Source: Oscillospiraceae bacterium (GTDB taxonomy: Bacteria > Bacillota > Clostridia > Oscillospirales > CAG-272). Taken from it: a DNA stretch of 39,450 nucleotides. Below are positions 31,971 through 39,450 of the stretch, piece after piece. A program made the translations under genes and the position numbers. How positions within the stretch are numbered: position 1 is the first letter of the stretch; each line of letters opens with the position of its first letter. The stretch lies in NCBI GenBank assembly GCA_015065135.1, contig SVQY01000019.1:1-39450 (forward strand). The letters run 5' to 3'. The notes under the pieces are model-generated. The model saw only the letters and a program-made list of their open reading frames with translations, ran no database searches and had not been told where the DNA came from.

Positions 31971-34211
31971 CTATTCTTTTTTCTCCTCGTACGGAAAGCG
32001 CAGCCAAATCACCGTGCCCCTTGGTACCGTCTCCCCTGCCGCAACCGATTGCGCCAGGACGGTCTTATCCGCCCGCAGCGGATCGATACCGCTCTCAATG
32101 GCAATATTCAGTCCCGCATCGATGAGTAGCTTACATGCAGCCGAGGCACTCAGCCCCACCACCTGCGGCACCGCAACGACCGCGGGCGGTGCATCACCCA
32201 ATGTCAGCACCAGCTTGGCGCCGATCCTCTCTACGCTGCTGCCTGCCTCCGGTGTTTGTGCGGTCACAGAGGATCCTTCTCCGATCCATTCCACCGAAAA
32301 GCCCGCGGCGCTCAGAGTCTCCAGCGCGCGCGCACGCTCCCAACCGATACAATCCGGCACAGAAAGCGCAAGCGCCTTGGCCTCCTCCTCGGTATAGACC
32401 GCCTCTACGCCAAGATACGGCAGCACGTTGCCCAGCACCTGCCCCGCATAGGGCGCGGCCACCACGCTGCCGTAGCGGCTGCCGTCTGTTGGCTCATCCA
32501 CCACAATGATGACCGCGATCTGCGGATCATCGGCCGGCGCAAAGGCCACGCAGGAGCCTATTCTGGCGCTTCTGTCGTCACCGATCTTCTCGGAGGTGCC
32601 GGTCTTAGCCGCCACACGGTAACCCGCCACGTAGGCGTTTTTTGCGCCTCCGTCACCGGCAACACCGCCTGCCAGGATCTCTGAAACGGTTTTTGCCGTC
32701 TCCGCGCTGATCACACGGCGGCGCGCCGCCGCCTCGTGCGCATAAACTGCGTTTCCGTCAGTATCGGTGATGCGCTCCACCACATATGGAGTCATCAGCT
32801 CACCGCCGTTGGCCACCGCCGATATTGCAGTGAGCATTTGCAGGATCGAGACCTTGAAGTTCTGCCCGAAGGAGGCGGTGGCCAGATCCAGCTCTGTAAA
32901 GGAGGAGGCGGCGTGAAAGATCGAGTTTCCCTCGCCCGGCAGATCGATCCCGGTCTTTTCCAGCAATCCAAAAGCTTTAAAGTAGTCGTAAAAGGTATCG
33001 CAGCCAAGTCTGGCGGCGATGGTCATCATCACAGGGTTGCAGGAGTTCTGCAGTCCCTCGCGAAAGGTAAGGCTGCCGTGTCCGCCTACCTTATGACAGT
33101 GAATGGTGCGATCTGCCACCTGCATTGCACCGCTGCAAAAGAAGCGCTCGTCAAGATCGATCACAGCATTCTCCTCCAGCACCGCGGAGCAAGTCAGCGT
33201 TTTAAAGGTGGAGCCGGGCATATAGATCTCTGTCACCGCCTTATTGCTCCAGGTCTCCAGCAGCAGGCGATTTTTAGCGGCCTTATACGCCTCGCTGTCC
33301 GCCTCGTATCCAAGCGCTGCCAGCGTCGCCGCCGAGGAGGCGTTCAACGTAAACGGGTCGTTCAGATCAAAGGAGGGGCCGGTAGCCATCGCCAGAATGG
33401 CCCCTGTCTTCACATCCATCACGATGCCGCAAACGCGATTGGCAGCCGCCGACTCGATCATCGTGCGCTCCAGCTGCTCCTCCAGCACCGATTGCACGTA
33501 AGCATCGACGGTGGTCTCCACCGTATAGCCATCGGTGGCAGGCTGATAGGCTTCATAGGAGCCGGGCAGCTCATTGCCCGACGAATCTCTTGCGGTCACG
33601 TAAGAGCCGTTTTCGCCGGCCAGAGCCTGATCGTATTGCAGCTCCAGCCCATAAAGACCCTGACCGTCACTGCCGGTAAAGCCCAGCAAATGTGCCGCCA
33701 GCGAGCCGTAGGGATAATATCTGGTGCTGACTGCCTCCACGGCGATCATATCCTGCAGCTTTTTATCGGTCACAAGGGCAAGGACTCTGCCGGCCACATC
33801 AGCCTCTACCGCCGGCATCACGGTTCGCTCCAGCTCGGTCGTATGGCTCAGATGCTGCATTACCTTTTCTATGCGCAGCCCGGGCACAACGGCCGCCAAG
33901 CCCTTTGCGATCTCGCCCTGCAGCCACGCGCTATCCTCCTGCCGCGCGATCAGATTTGGGAAAACAGAAATGCGATAGACGGTGCGATTAGTTGCCAGCA
34001 CGCGCCCTGCTGCATCCAGGATCTCACCCCGATCGGCACGGACGGGCGATTCGGTGGTCAGCTGATCCAAAACCTTCTGCTGATAGCGTGTAAAGTCAAA
34101 GACCTGTATAGAAAAGATCCGCAACGCCAATATCAGAAAGCAAACGGCGATCCCCAGTGCTACCACAGAGGAGCGCCGCATAGCCTTGCGGCCCGAAGAA
34201 AACCTTGACAT
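31971..34211 (-). CDS. class B penicillin-binding protein with PASTA repeats (SpoVD/PBP2B type)
   Basis: A 746-residue transpeptidase. After a short cytoplasmic basic tail there is one transmembrane anchor (about 15-38), a pedestal with VRADRGEILDAAGR (57-70) and the transpeptidase domain with PGSTFK (Ser334), SCN (390-392) and KTGTS (536-540). Two C-terminal PASTA domains (about 615-672 and 681-740) follow. It cross-links septal or spore peptidoglycan outside the membrane and pairs with the SEDS protein encoded downstream. Whether it is the vegetative PBP2B or the sporulation SpoVD cannot be told; the PASTA pair and the dcw position fit both. The start was set at ATG 34211, with aaaggag 6 nt upstream. 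A terminator-like hairpin lies just upstream. Confidence 0.92.
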   Translation of the reverse strand: MSRFSSGRKAMRRSSVVALGIAVCFLILALRIFSIQVFDFTRYQQKVLDQLTTESPVRADRGEILDAAGRVLATNRTVYRISVFPNLIARQEDSAWLQGEIAKGLAAVVPGLRIEKVMQHLSHTTELERTVMPAVEADVAGRVLALVTDKKLQDMIAVEAVSTRYYPYGSLAAHLLGFTGSDGQGLYGLELQYDQALAGENGSYVTARDSSGNELPGSYEAYQPATDGYTVETTVDAYVQSVLEEQLERTMIESAAANRVCGIVMDVKTGAILAMATGPSFDLNDPFTLNASSAATLAALGYEADSEAYKAAKNRLLLETWSNKAVTEIYMPGSTFKTLTCSAVLEENAVIDLDERFFCSGAMQVADRTIHCHKVGGHGSLTFREGLQNSCNPVMMTIAARLGCDTFYDYFKAFGLLEKTGIDLPGEGNSIFHAASSFTELDLATASFGQNFKVSILQMLTAISAVANGGELMTPYVVERITDTDGNAVYAHEAAARRRVISAETAKTVSEILAGGVAGDGGAKNAYVAGYRVAAKTGTSEKIGDDRSARIGSCVAFAPADDPQIAVIIVVDEPTDGSRYGSVVAAPYAGQVLGNVLPYLGVEAVYTEEEAKALALSVPDCIGWERARALETLSAAGFSVEWIGEGSSVTAQTPEAGSSVERIGAKLVLTLGDAPPAVVAVPQVVGLSASAACKLLIDAGLNIAIESGIDPLRADKTVLAQSVAAGETVPRGTVIWLRFPYEEKKE

Positions 34212-34233
34212 GATCGCTCCTTTCCAAGAAAAG

Positions 34234-34271
34234 AAAAAGGGCGGAACCTGCCCTGATTGGCAGGTTCCGCC
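34234..34271 (-). terminator. intrinsic terminator or attenuator inside the dcw cluster
   Basis: A perfect 13-bp stem (34240-34252 with 34259-34271) with a 6-nt loop is followed by c and then five Ts on the minus strand. It sits between the FtsL-like gene and the PBP gene. No promoter is visible between it and the PBP ribosome binding site. Confidence 0.8.
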
Positions 34272-34329
34272 GTCGGACAACGGCCGCAGCCGCATCCTTA
34301 TCTTATTCGTCTGTCAAGGCTTTTAGACC

Positions 34330-35013
34330 TTATCTGCCCAGATTGGCAAGAGCGTTCAGCAATGCTGCCATCTGCACACCGCCGCCGTTTTCGGCAGGAT
34401 AGATCTCAACCGTGTCCTCACCGGACATATCCGCATAAACACCGTTGCCGGTGCTGTCGGCATCATACTGATCGGTCTCTGCCACACCGCGAGTCGCCTC
34501 CAGCATAGCAGCCTCCTCCTCCAGCAGCATCAGCTCAGCCTCGCTGCGGTCTACAAGAAGGGCGGAAACGCCCAAAATGCAGACGGAAAAGACCAGCATC
34601 AGCGCCAGGATCACCTGCATAAAGGCAAATCTCGGGCGGACCGAGCGCAAGGGCTGCACGTGAGTTTGCTTCTTCTGCACAGCATCGGTGCCACGTCTTT
34701 CCTCAACCTCGCGGCGAAGCTCATCGCGGCGAACGGCATTGGCGATCGAGCGCTGCATCGCGCCGATACGGTCGCTGCCACCAAAGCGACGGTTGAAAAA
34801 CTCCATAAAGTCACCGGTTGTGATGTTGTAGCCGCCGTTCTGATCCTCATGCAGGTAGACCACGGCATCAACGTTGGAAACAGGGCTTTTATCGATCCTT
34901 CTGCCCTGCAGCGCCTCTCTGGTACGGGCGCGGTACTCGGCGCGCAATGCTTCAAACTGCGCGGCGTAGTTATCTGTGAAATATTCCTTTTCGTAGGTCG
35001 CGGCGCCGTTCAT
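34330..35013 (-). CDS. FtsL-like bitopic membrane protein of the dcw cluster
   Basis: A 227-residue protein with one transmembrane segment (about 129-153), a long charged cytoplasmic N-terminus and a short extracytoplasmic part with a heptad-like acidic stretch (about 155-176) and a Gly/Asp-rich tail. Its place between rsmH and the PBP gene is that of ftsL, whose product forms the divisome complex with DivIC/FtsB and DivIB/FtsQ. However, typical FtsL is about 90-120 residues with a longer extracellular coiled coil, so the assignment rests on position and topology. A strong site (aaaggagg) lies 9 nt before the ATG. The N-terminal ~125 residues match no family I recognise. Confidence 0.7.
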   Translation of the reverse strand: MNGAATYEKEYFTDNYAAQFEALRAEYRARTREALQGRRIDKSPVSNVDAVVYLHEDQNGGYNITTGDFMEFFNRRFGGSDRIGAMQRSIANAVRRDELRREVEERRGTDAVQKKQTHVQPLRSVRPRFAFMQVILALMLVFSVCILGVSALLVDRSEAELMLLEEEAAMLEATRGVAETDQYDADSTGNGVYADMSGEDTVEIYPAENGGGVQMAALLNALANLGR

Positions 35014-35039
35014 GCGTTGCGCCTCCTTTCTTTTCTCTC

Positions 35040-35975
35040 CTAAAGTTTTTCGATCACCCGCAGCTTTGCGCTATGCGAGCGAGGGTTTTCTGCCAGCTCC
35101 TGTTCGCTCGGCAGAATGGGCTTTTTGGTGATGATCTTCACCTTGGGGCTATTCCCGCACACACAGATCGGCAGAGATTTGGGGCAGGTGCAGCCGGTTG
35201 CAAGCTTAGCAAAGGCTTGCTTTACGATGCGATCCTCTAACGAGTGAAAGGTGATGATGGCTACACGTCCGCCCCTTCTCATGCGCGAAACCGCGCCTTC
35301 GATGGTGGGGGCGATCACGTCCAGCTCTCCGTTCACCTCAATGCGGATCGCCTGAAACGAGCGCTTGGCCGGATGTCCACCGTCTCTTGCGGCAGCGGGC
35401 ATGGCCGATTTGATCAGCTCGGATAATGCAAAGGTGGTTGCAATGGGTGCTTTTTCCCGTTCCTTCACGATACGGGCAGCAATACGGGGCGCAAAGCGCT
35501 CCTCGCCGTACTCAAACAGAATTCGCTTCAGCGCTTCTTCGCTGTAGCCATTCACTACGTCGTAAGCACTTTTTTCCTGTCTGCGATCCATGCGCATATC
35601 CAACGGCGCGTCGTTCCGATAGGAAAAGCCACGCTCTGCCTCATCAAACTGATGAGAGGAAACGCCAAGATCCAGCAAAAGGCCGTCGATCTCGGGGATC
35701 TGCAGCTCATCCAGTACGGAAACCGTATCATAGAAATTGCTGCGCACCACGCACGCGCGCGTGCCAAGAGGCGCCAGACGCGCTCCCGCGGCGCGGATCG
35801 CCGCTTCATCGCGGTCAATGGCGATCAGCTTGCCGGCGGTCAGTCGGGAGGCGATCTCATAGGAGTGGCCGCCACCTCCGGCGGTACCGTCTACATAAAC
35901 ACCGTCAGGACGGATGGCGAGCGCCTCGATGCACTCATCCAGCAAGACCGAACGGTGAGAAAAATTCTCTGACAT
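35040..35975 (-). CDS. rsmH: 16S rRNA (cytosine-1402-N4)-methyltransferase RsmH
   Basis: A 311-residue SAM-dependent methyltransferase (old name MraW). It has the N-terminal [13 protein letters not shown], the SAM loop [35 protein letters not shown], and the C-terminal [13 protein letters not shown] with a [13 protein letters not shown] cysteine cluster. It methylates N4 of C1402 in 16S rRNA. The ATG at 35975 follows the mraZ stop by one base, and the ribosome binding site is weak, so coupling to mraZ is likely. The length matches the family. Confidence 0.96.
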   Translation of the reverse strand: MSENFSHRSVLLDECIEALAIRPDGVYVDGTAGGGGHSYEIASRLTAGKLIAIDRDEAAIRAAGARLAPLGTRACVVRSNFYDTVSVLDELQIPEIDGLLLDLGVSSHQFDEAERGFSYRNDAPLDMRMDRRQEKSAYDVVNGYSEEALKRILFEYGEERFAPRIAARIVKEREKAPIATTFALSELIKSAMPAAARDGGHPAKRSFQAIRIEVNGELDVIAPTIEGAVSRMRRGGRVAIITFHSLEDRIVKQAFAKLATGCTCPKSLPICVCGNSPKVKIITKKPILPSEQELAENPRSHSAKLRVIEKL

Positions 35976-35976
35976 A

Positions 35977-36417
35977 TCAAAGCCCGCTTTCTTCCAATGC
36001 GCGGCGGATAGCATCAATATCCATATCCTCCACGTGCTTGTTGTAAAGCTCCTCGGACCAGATCTCGCCAAAATCGCCGCAGCCAACGATCACAACATTA
36101 CGGTTCCCCTCCTGATCCGCCTCTATTTTGGCAAAATCAAGCAACCCCTTGGTAAGCAGAACGCGGCCAAGAGAATCGGGAGAGACCTGTGCGGCATCGT
36201 GATACAAAAACCAAAAGGTCTTTTCGGAAACAGCGCGAGGCATTTTTTTCAGGGGCTCGATATACTCCTTCCATGCAGGCATGGAAAAAAAGCGAAGGCA
36301 TTCACCGCGCAGGCTGCGCACGACCATAAACTCGCCGCCCAGCTCCTCGCGCATCTTAGAAGGCACGGAAACTCTATTTTTGGCGTCTATCGAATGATGA
36401 AATTCGCCGGAAAGCAT
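35977..36417 (-). CDS. mraZ: transcriptional regulator MraZ
   Basis: A 146-residue protein with two AbrB-like SpoVT/MazE folds. [21 protein letters not shown] opens the first copy (shown here as its start, about 1-21), and [10 protein letters not shown] marks the second. MraZ binds direct repeats upstream of its own operon and controls the dcw cluster. The start has aaggagggg 8 nt upstream. The promoter and four candidate operator pentamers lie directly before it. It is the first gene of the cluster that runs to ftsZ. Confidence 0.96.
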   Translation of the reverse strand: MLSGEFHHSIDAKNRVSVPSKMREELGGEFMVVRSLRGECLRFFSMPAWKEYIEPLKKMPRAVSEKTFWFLYHDAAQVSPDSLGRVLLTKGLLDFAKIEADQEGNRNVVIVGCGDFGEIWSEELYNKHVEDMDIDAIRRALEESGL

Positions 36418-36453
36418 ATCCGTCCCCTCCTTTCTTCGCTCCGAAATGCCATT

Positions 36454-36488
36454 CCATTCTTTAACATTTTATAACATTTCTTGCCACT
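36454..36488 (-). promoter_or_regulatory. candidate MraZ operator: four pentamers on a 10-bp period
   Basis: Read on the minus strand, AGTGG (36484-36488), AATGT (36474-36478), AATGT (36464-36468) and AATGG (36454-36458) are separated by exactly 5 nt each. The known MraZ box of Escherichia coli is three TGGGN pentamers with 5-nt spacers. The block begins at the expected transcription start, so bound MraZ would block transcription. Confidence 0.6.
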
Positions 36489-36495
36489 TGACTAT

Positions 36496-36524
36496 ATTAT
36501 ACTGTATTTTTCGCGTTTTGGCAA
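36496..36524 (-). promoter_or_regulatory. promoter of mraZ and the dcw cluster
   Basis: On the minus strand TTGCCA (36519-36524), a 17-nt spacer and TATAAT (36496-36501) predict a start near 36489, about 70 nt before the mraZ ATG. Confidence 0.75.
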
Positions 36525-36677
36525 TACCTAAAATGGAAAAAGAAAAAAATTTTTTTGAGAAAAAATATTTTTTTGCCGACTTTTGTTTCCAAAAGCGAAA
36601 AATGGATGAAAATGTCAAGATTTTGGCATCAACACGCGTGTCGCTCCTCCCCTGCCTGTGCTTTATATAAAACATAA

Positions 36678-36706
36678 AAAGGAAGGCCACATGATGGCCT
36701 TCCTTT
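36678..36706 (-). terminator. second terminator of the large secreted-protein gene
   Basis: A perfect 12-bp stem (36678-36689 with 36695-36706) with a 5-nt loop; the A/T ends give a T-run on the minus strand. It backs up the first terminator at 36726-36750. Confidence 0.8.
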
Positions 36707-36712
36707 GAAGTA

Positions 36713-36750
36713 AGCAAAAATCCCCCGTGGGCAAATGCCCACGGGGGATG
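36713..36750 (-). terminator. first terminator of the large secreted-protein gene
   Basis: The stem cccccgtgggca/tgcccacggggg with a short loop is followed by attttt on the minus strand, directly after the stop at 36760. Confidence 0.88.
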
Positions 36751-36759
36751 GGATCGTTA

Positions 36760-39450
36760 TTACTTGCGCGCTTCTACGATCGCCTCAAAGCGAGCGATCT
36801 GCGCTGCCGTGTAACGGCTCCACTTGCCTGCGCTGATCTCATAGATGTAGCCATTGGCCTCATCCATAGCATCCTTATAATCGAACATTGCAGAAGCAAG
36901 CACCTGCGTTGCCTGACGGTTGATCGCCGATTCGGCATACAGCGTGACGTCGCCAAAGGCGTCGGTGCTGACTCTTACAAAGCCGGTTGCGGAGTAAGTG
37001 GTGGAGTAGTAACCGGGCTCCATGTTCTGAGGATTGCCGGTAAAGGTGAGTACACCGTACATCTGGCTGGTACGAAGATTCTCGTCATCCAGAATGTAGT
37101 CGGTTCCCTCCAGCAGCTCGGGACGGAGCATGCCGGCCTTCATAGCCTCCTCGGCACGAACAGAGATGATACCCAAAGCAACGTTCTCAGCGCCGAAGTG
37201 CTCCATCATCTTCAGGTAGTAATCCATACCTGCAGAAGCAGTGAAGGAGATCTGCGTCTGGTTGTTGCTCACGGCAACGTTGGCGCTGGTGTTCTGTACG
37301 AATGCATCGACCAGCTCGCCAGCAACAGAATCGTGGAAGTAGACCTTGCTGCCGTCATCCATCTCGCCGACGTAGGTGAAGTTCAGAGCCTCCACCATAC
37401 CCATCTGCTCGGGCAGCAGGTAGCCGAAGGAGTTCACTCTGCGAGCGGTGGACAGGATCTTGGCAGAAACCTGAGGTGTCCAATCAGCAGCATCGGCGGT
37501 GATACCGTACTTATTGCTGCCGCTCTGGGTAACGGAACTGACCTTGGTGGTCGCGAACATGGAAGCGACACCCCAACCGGAGGTCATACCCTCACCGTAG
37601 CAGAAGCTGTAGGTGAAGTTTGCATCGGTTTCTGCATCCTGGTCGCCCATGTAGCTCTGCTTGTTGTGGTAGAAATACAGTCTGTAGTGCTGCACCGACT
37701 GATCGTAAGGAGCGGTTGCGAAGGCGTAGGTGCCATCGGCGTTCTTCACACACAGGTTAGTGAACACTTCATCCTCGTCAAAGTCTACCTCCTCTACAAG
37801 GAGATCGTCCCAGTTGAAGTTAGCAGCCACGTTTACACCGAGCACCGTGCCAAGCGTGGTGCTGTTGATCAGCTGCTCTCTTGCCCAACGGAGATCGTAA
37901 TCGTAAGGATGAATGGGAGATACCATGTAGGATACCACGGCGTTGCCGCGAACGACAGCATTGAAGGAAACGTCAGTGGTCTTGCAGATGCCATAAGCCT
38001 TTGCGATCAGAGTGTTGGAAAGGTTACCGGAAGGCGTACCGCCGTCATGGGCAACTGCCATGATGACGTCCACCGCGTATTCACCGTTCTCGTCAACAGC
38101 GGTGATCATGTCGTTTCCAAGGCTACCCCAATGATTACGGAAATCCTCGAAGGTAAGAGCCTGACCGCCATTGGCGCCCGAAACGAAGCTTGCAGTATCC
38201 CAGCAGTAGACCCAGATCACCACCGATTCACCGGGCTGGACCATGCACTCATCGGGATTATAAATATCCTTGAGCTGCTCGTAAAGCTGATGACGCACGG
38301 GAACGGGACAGCCGGGCTGGAACTTGGTCATCGAGCTCCATCTGCTGACAGAGCCGTAGTTCGTATCCGCGCTGGAAACGAAGGAATATTCGTACAGATT
38401 GATAGGACGGTTGGAGGTGTTGGTGATCTCCATTGCCTCATAAACGTCCAGGTAATTGCCTGCAATCTGATTCGAAGTGTCAAAGGCATACTCGGTGATA
38501 ACGAGACCGCCATTGTTGTCATAGCCCTTATCGGCCAGCTTGCGGATGTCACGCAGGGTCTGTGCCTGATACTCATGGAGCTTACCAACGTTGTACTGAC
38601 CGGTCTGCTGAACGGTGTTGGTGTCACCCTCCTTGTACCAGGTCAAAATGGGATTGTTACGACGGGTCCAGAGCGTACCGATCTTGTAGAAGCTGGAAGC
38701 ATCCTGACCGTATACGTACTGTGCGCAGTAGCCCTCACCGCCAAGGGAAGCGGCACCCTTACCAACGTCGGCACCGATGCCGGTGTTGTTCTGACCGAAT
38801 GCCATGGAGTGGTTCAGCTCTACCATAGACTCCAGATAACGGTAGTCGTGGGTGTAAATGCTCTTCCAATCGATGCGGTTGCCGGCATCATCATTCAGAC
38901 GGCCGATACCGTAGCAGCAGGAAGCGCTGTCATAGCCTGCGTTACCCTTGCAGGTGCGGGCGTTACCCTTATCGGTCACGGTACCGTCGGGAGCGATCTC
39001 CACGTCGGTAACAGTGGTTGCCTGCTGGCAGGTCAGGATGCACAGAGGCGCATCGCCTGCATTCAGATCGATCTGCAGCCAATCGCAGGCAGCCTCGATG
39101 AGGGAAACGGTCTCCCCTGCCTGATTCTTCTGATTGAAGTTGGTAGCGCCGTTGACTACAAAGATCACTGCGACCTCACCGGGCTGCAGCACGGCCTCAT
39201 TCTCGCTGGGATTGTACCACTTATCGCAGGTGCCGGAGTTGCTCTTTTCCAGCTTAGCCTTGTAGTCACCGGTGCCCAGCCAGTCGGTCAGATAGACGTT
39301 GTCCTGGTCGCTCAGCCACTTCTGGTTGTTGCCGTTGTGCAGCAAGCCATTCTTGGCAGTGCCAACAACGACGTAATCCTTCAGCGCAACGGGCTCGTTG
39401 CTGCCGTTAGCGATCTCGATGTACTCGATCCAAGTAAGGCTGGTCTTTTC
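36760..39450 (-). CDS. large, probably secreted protein with lamin-tail-like domains (5' end outside window)
   Basis: The frame stays open to the window edge, giving 896 visible residues, so the true start is not seen. The first visible residues (IEYIEIANGSNEPVALKDY) look like a lamin tail domain (LTD), ending near GEVAVIFVVN. A second module starts at LVITEYAFDTSN, with YEAMEITNTSNRPINLYEY, and ends in MVQPGESVVIWVYCW. The remaining ~550 residues form no domain I recognise. They are rich in Asn, Asp and aromatic residues, as in extracellular proteins, and end without an LPXTG anchor or transmembrane segment. LTD modules are common in secreted nucleases, phosphatases and surface proteins of Bacteria. 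Any signal peptide or catalytic domain must lie upstream, outside the window. Two tandem terminators follow. Confidence 0.75.
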   Translation of the reverse strand, partial: EKTSLTWIEYIEIANGSNEPVALKDYVVVGTAKNGLLHNGNNQKWLSDQDNVYLTDWLGTGDYKAKLEKSNSGTCDKWYNPSENEAVLQPGEVAVIFVVNGATNFNQKNQAGETVSLIEAACDWLQIDLNAGDAPLCILTCQQATTVTDVEIAPDGTVTDKGNARTCKGNAGYDSASCCYGIGRLNDDAGNRIDWKSIYTHDYRYLESMVELNHSMAFGQNNTGIGADVGKGAASLGGEGYCAQYVYGQDASSFYKIGTLWTRRNNPILTWYKEGDTNTVQQTGQYNVGKLHEYQAQTLRDIRKLADKGYDNNGGLVITEYAFDTSNQIAGNYLDVYEAMEITNTSNRPINLYEYSFVSSADTNYGSVSRWSSMTKFQPGCPVPVRHQLYEQLKDIYNPDECMVQPGESVVIWVYCWDTASFVSGANGGQALTFEDFRNHWGSLGNDMITAVDENGEYAVDVIMAVAHDGGTPSGNLSNTLIAKAYGICKTTDVSFNAVVRGNAVVSYMVSPIHPYDYDLRWAREQLINSTTLGTVLGVNVAANFNWDDLLVEEVDFDEDEVFTNLCVKNADGTYAFATAPYDQSVQHYRLYFYHNKQSYMGDQDAETDANFTYSFCYGEGMTSGWGVASMFATTKVSSVTQSGSNKYGITADAADWTPQVSAKILSTARRVNSFGYLLPEQMGMVEALNFTYVGEMDDGSKVYFHDSVAGELVDAFVQNTSANVAVSNNQTQISFTASAGMDYYLKMMEHFGAENVALGIISVRAEEAMKAGMLRPELLEGTDYILDDENLRTSQMYGVLTFTGNPQNMEPGYYSTTYSATGFVRVSTDAFGDVTLYAESAINRQATQVLASAMFDYKDAMDEANGYIYEISAGKWSRYTAAQIARFEAIVEARK

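Larger units (their letters stand above)
36418..36759. other. AT-rich intergenic region upstream of mraZ
   Basis: No gene is seen. It contains the mraZ ribosome binding site, four operator-like pentamers, the mraZ promoter, a poly-A/T stretch (about 36530-36585) and two tandem terminators for the large minus-strand gene to the right. Confidence 0.75.

Overview
The window looks like a chromosome segment of an uncultured Clostridia-type Bacillota, probably a gut anaerobe. The evidence is a division and cell-wall (dcw) cluster led by mraZ-rsmH, a class B PBP with PASTA repeats, RqcH, a type II (CoaW-like) pantothenate kinase, AGGAGG-type ribosome binding sites, TTGNNN-17-TATAAT promoters and many short-spacer lipoproteins. 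This placement rests on gene content only.

Layout. Positions 1-384 hold no gene, only REP-like palindromes and terminator-like hairpins. 385-2597 (minus) carries a SGNH hydrolase, a HAD phosphatase and a small membrane protein. 2731-4835 (plus) is a two-gene unit: a Xer-type tyrosine recombinase, then a protein that joins a degenerate guanylate-kinase-like domain to a C-terminal TIR domain. 4884-7521 (minus) holds rqcH and a NagD-like HAD phosphatase. The latter is divergent from a type II pantothenate kinase (7636-8490), and the two promoters overlap.

8553-20792 (minus) is the most unusual region: five consecutive paralogous lipoproteins of about 800 residues (called LP1 to LP5 in transcription order). 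Each has a duplicated N-terminal domain reminiscent of the non-catalytic domain of GH20/GH67 enzymes, a middle domain, and a complete ComEC/Rec2-like metallo-beta-lactamase domain. A TTGCAA-17-TATAAT promoter precedes LP1. Divergent to it is alaS (21203-23848), with a perfect consensus promoter. Between alaS and the convergent ftsZ lies a non-coding array of 118-bp tandem repeats whose left end is an inverted copy of the ftsZ 3' end.

24376-36417 (minus) is a compact dcw cluster in transcription order mraZ, rsmH, an FtsL-like gene, a SpoVD/PBP2-type transpeptidase, murE, murF, mraY, ftsW, murG and ftsZ. Its products make lipid II and the septal machinery. murD is missing from its usual place between mraY and ftsW, and no ftsA, ftsQ, murB or murC is present. 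mraZ has a clear promoter followed by four pentamers on a 10-bp period, as expected of a MraZ operator. A strong terminator-like hairpin splits the FtsL-like gene from the PBP gene. 36760-39450 (minus) is the 3' part of a large, probably secreted protein with lamin-tail-like modules; its start lies outside the window.

Coordinates and start codons were read by eye from ribosome binding sites and overlaps. Family assignments rest on motifs recognised by eye, with no database search.
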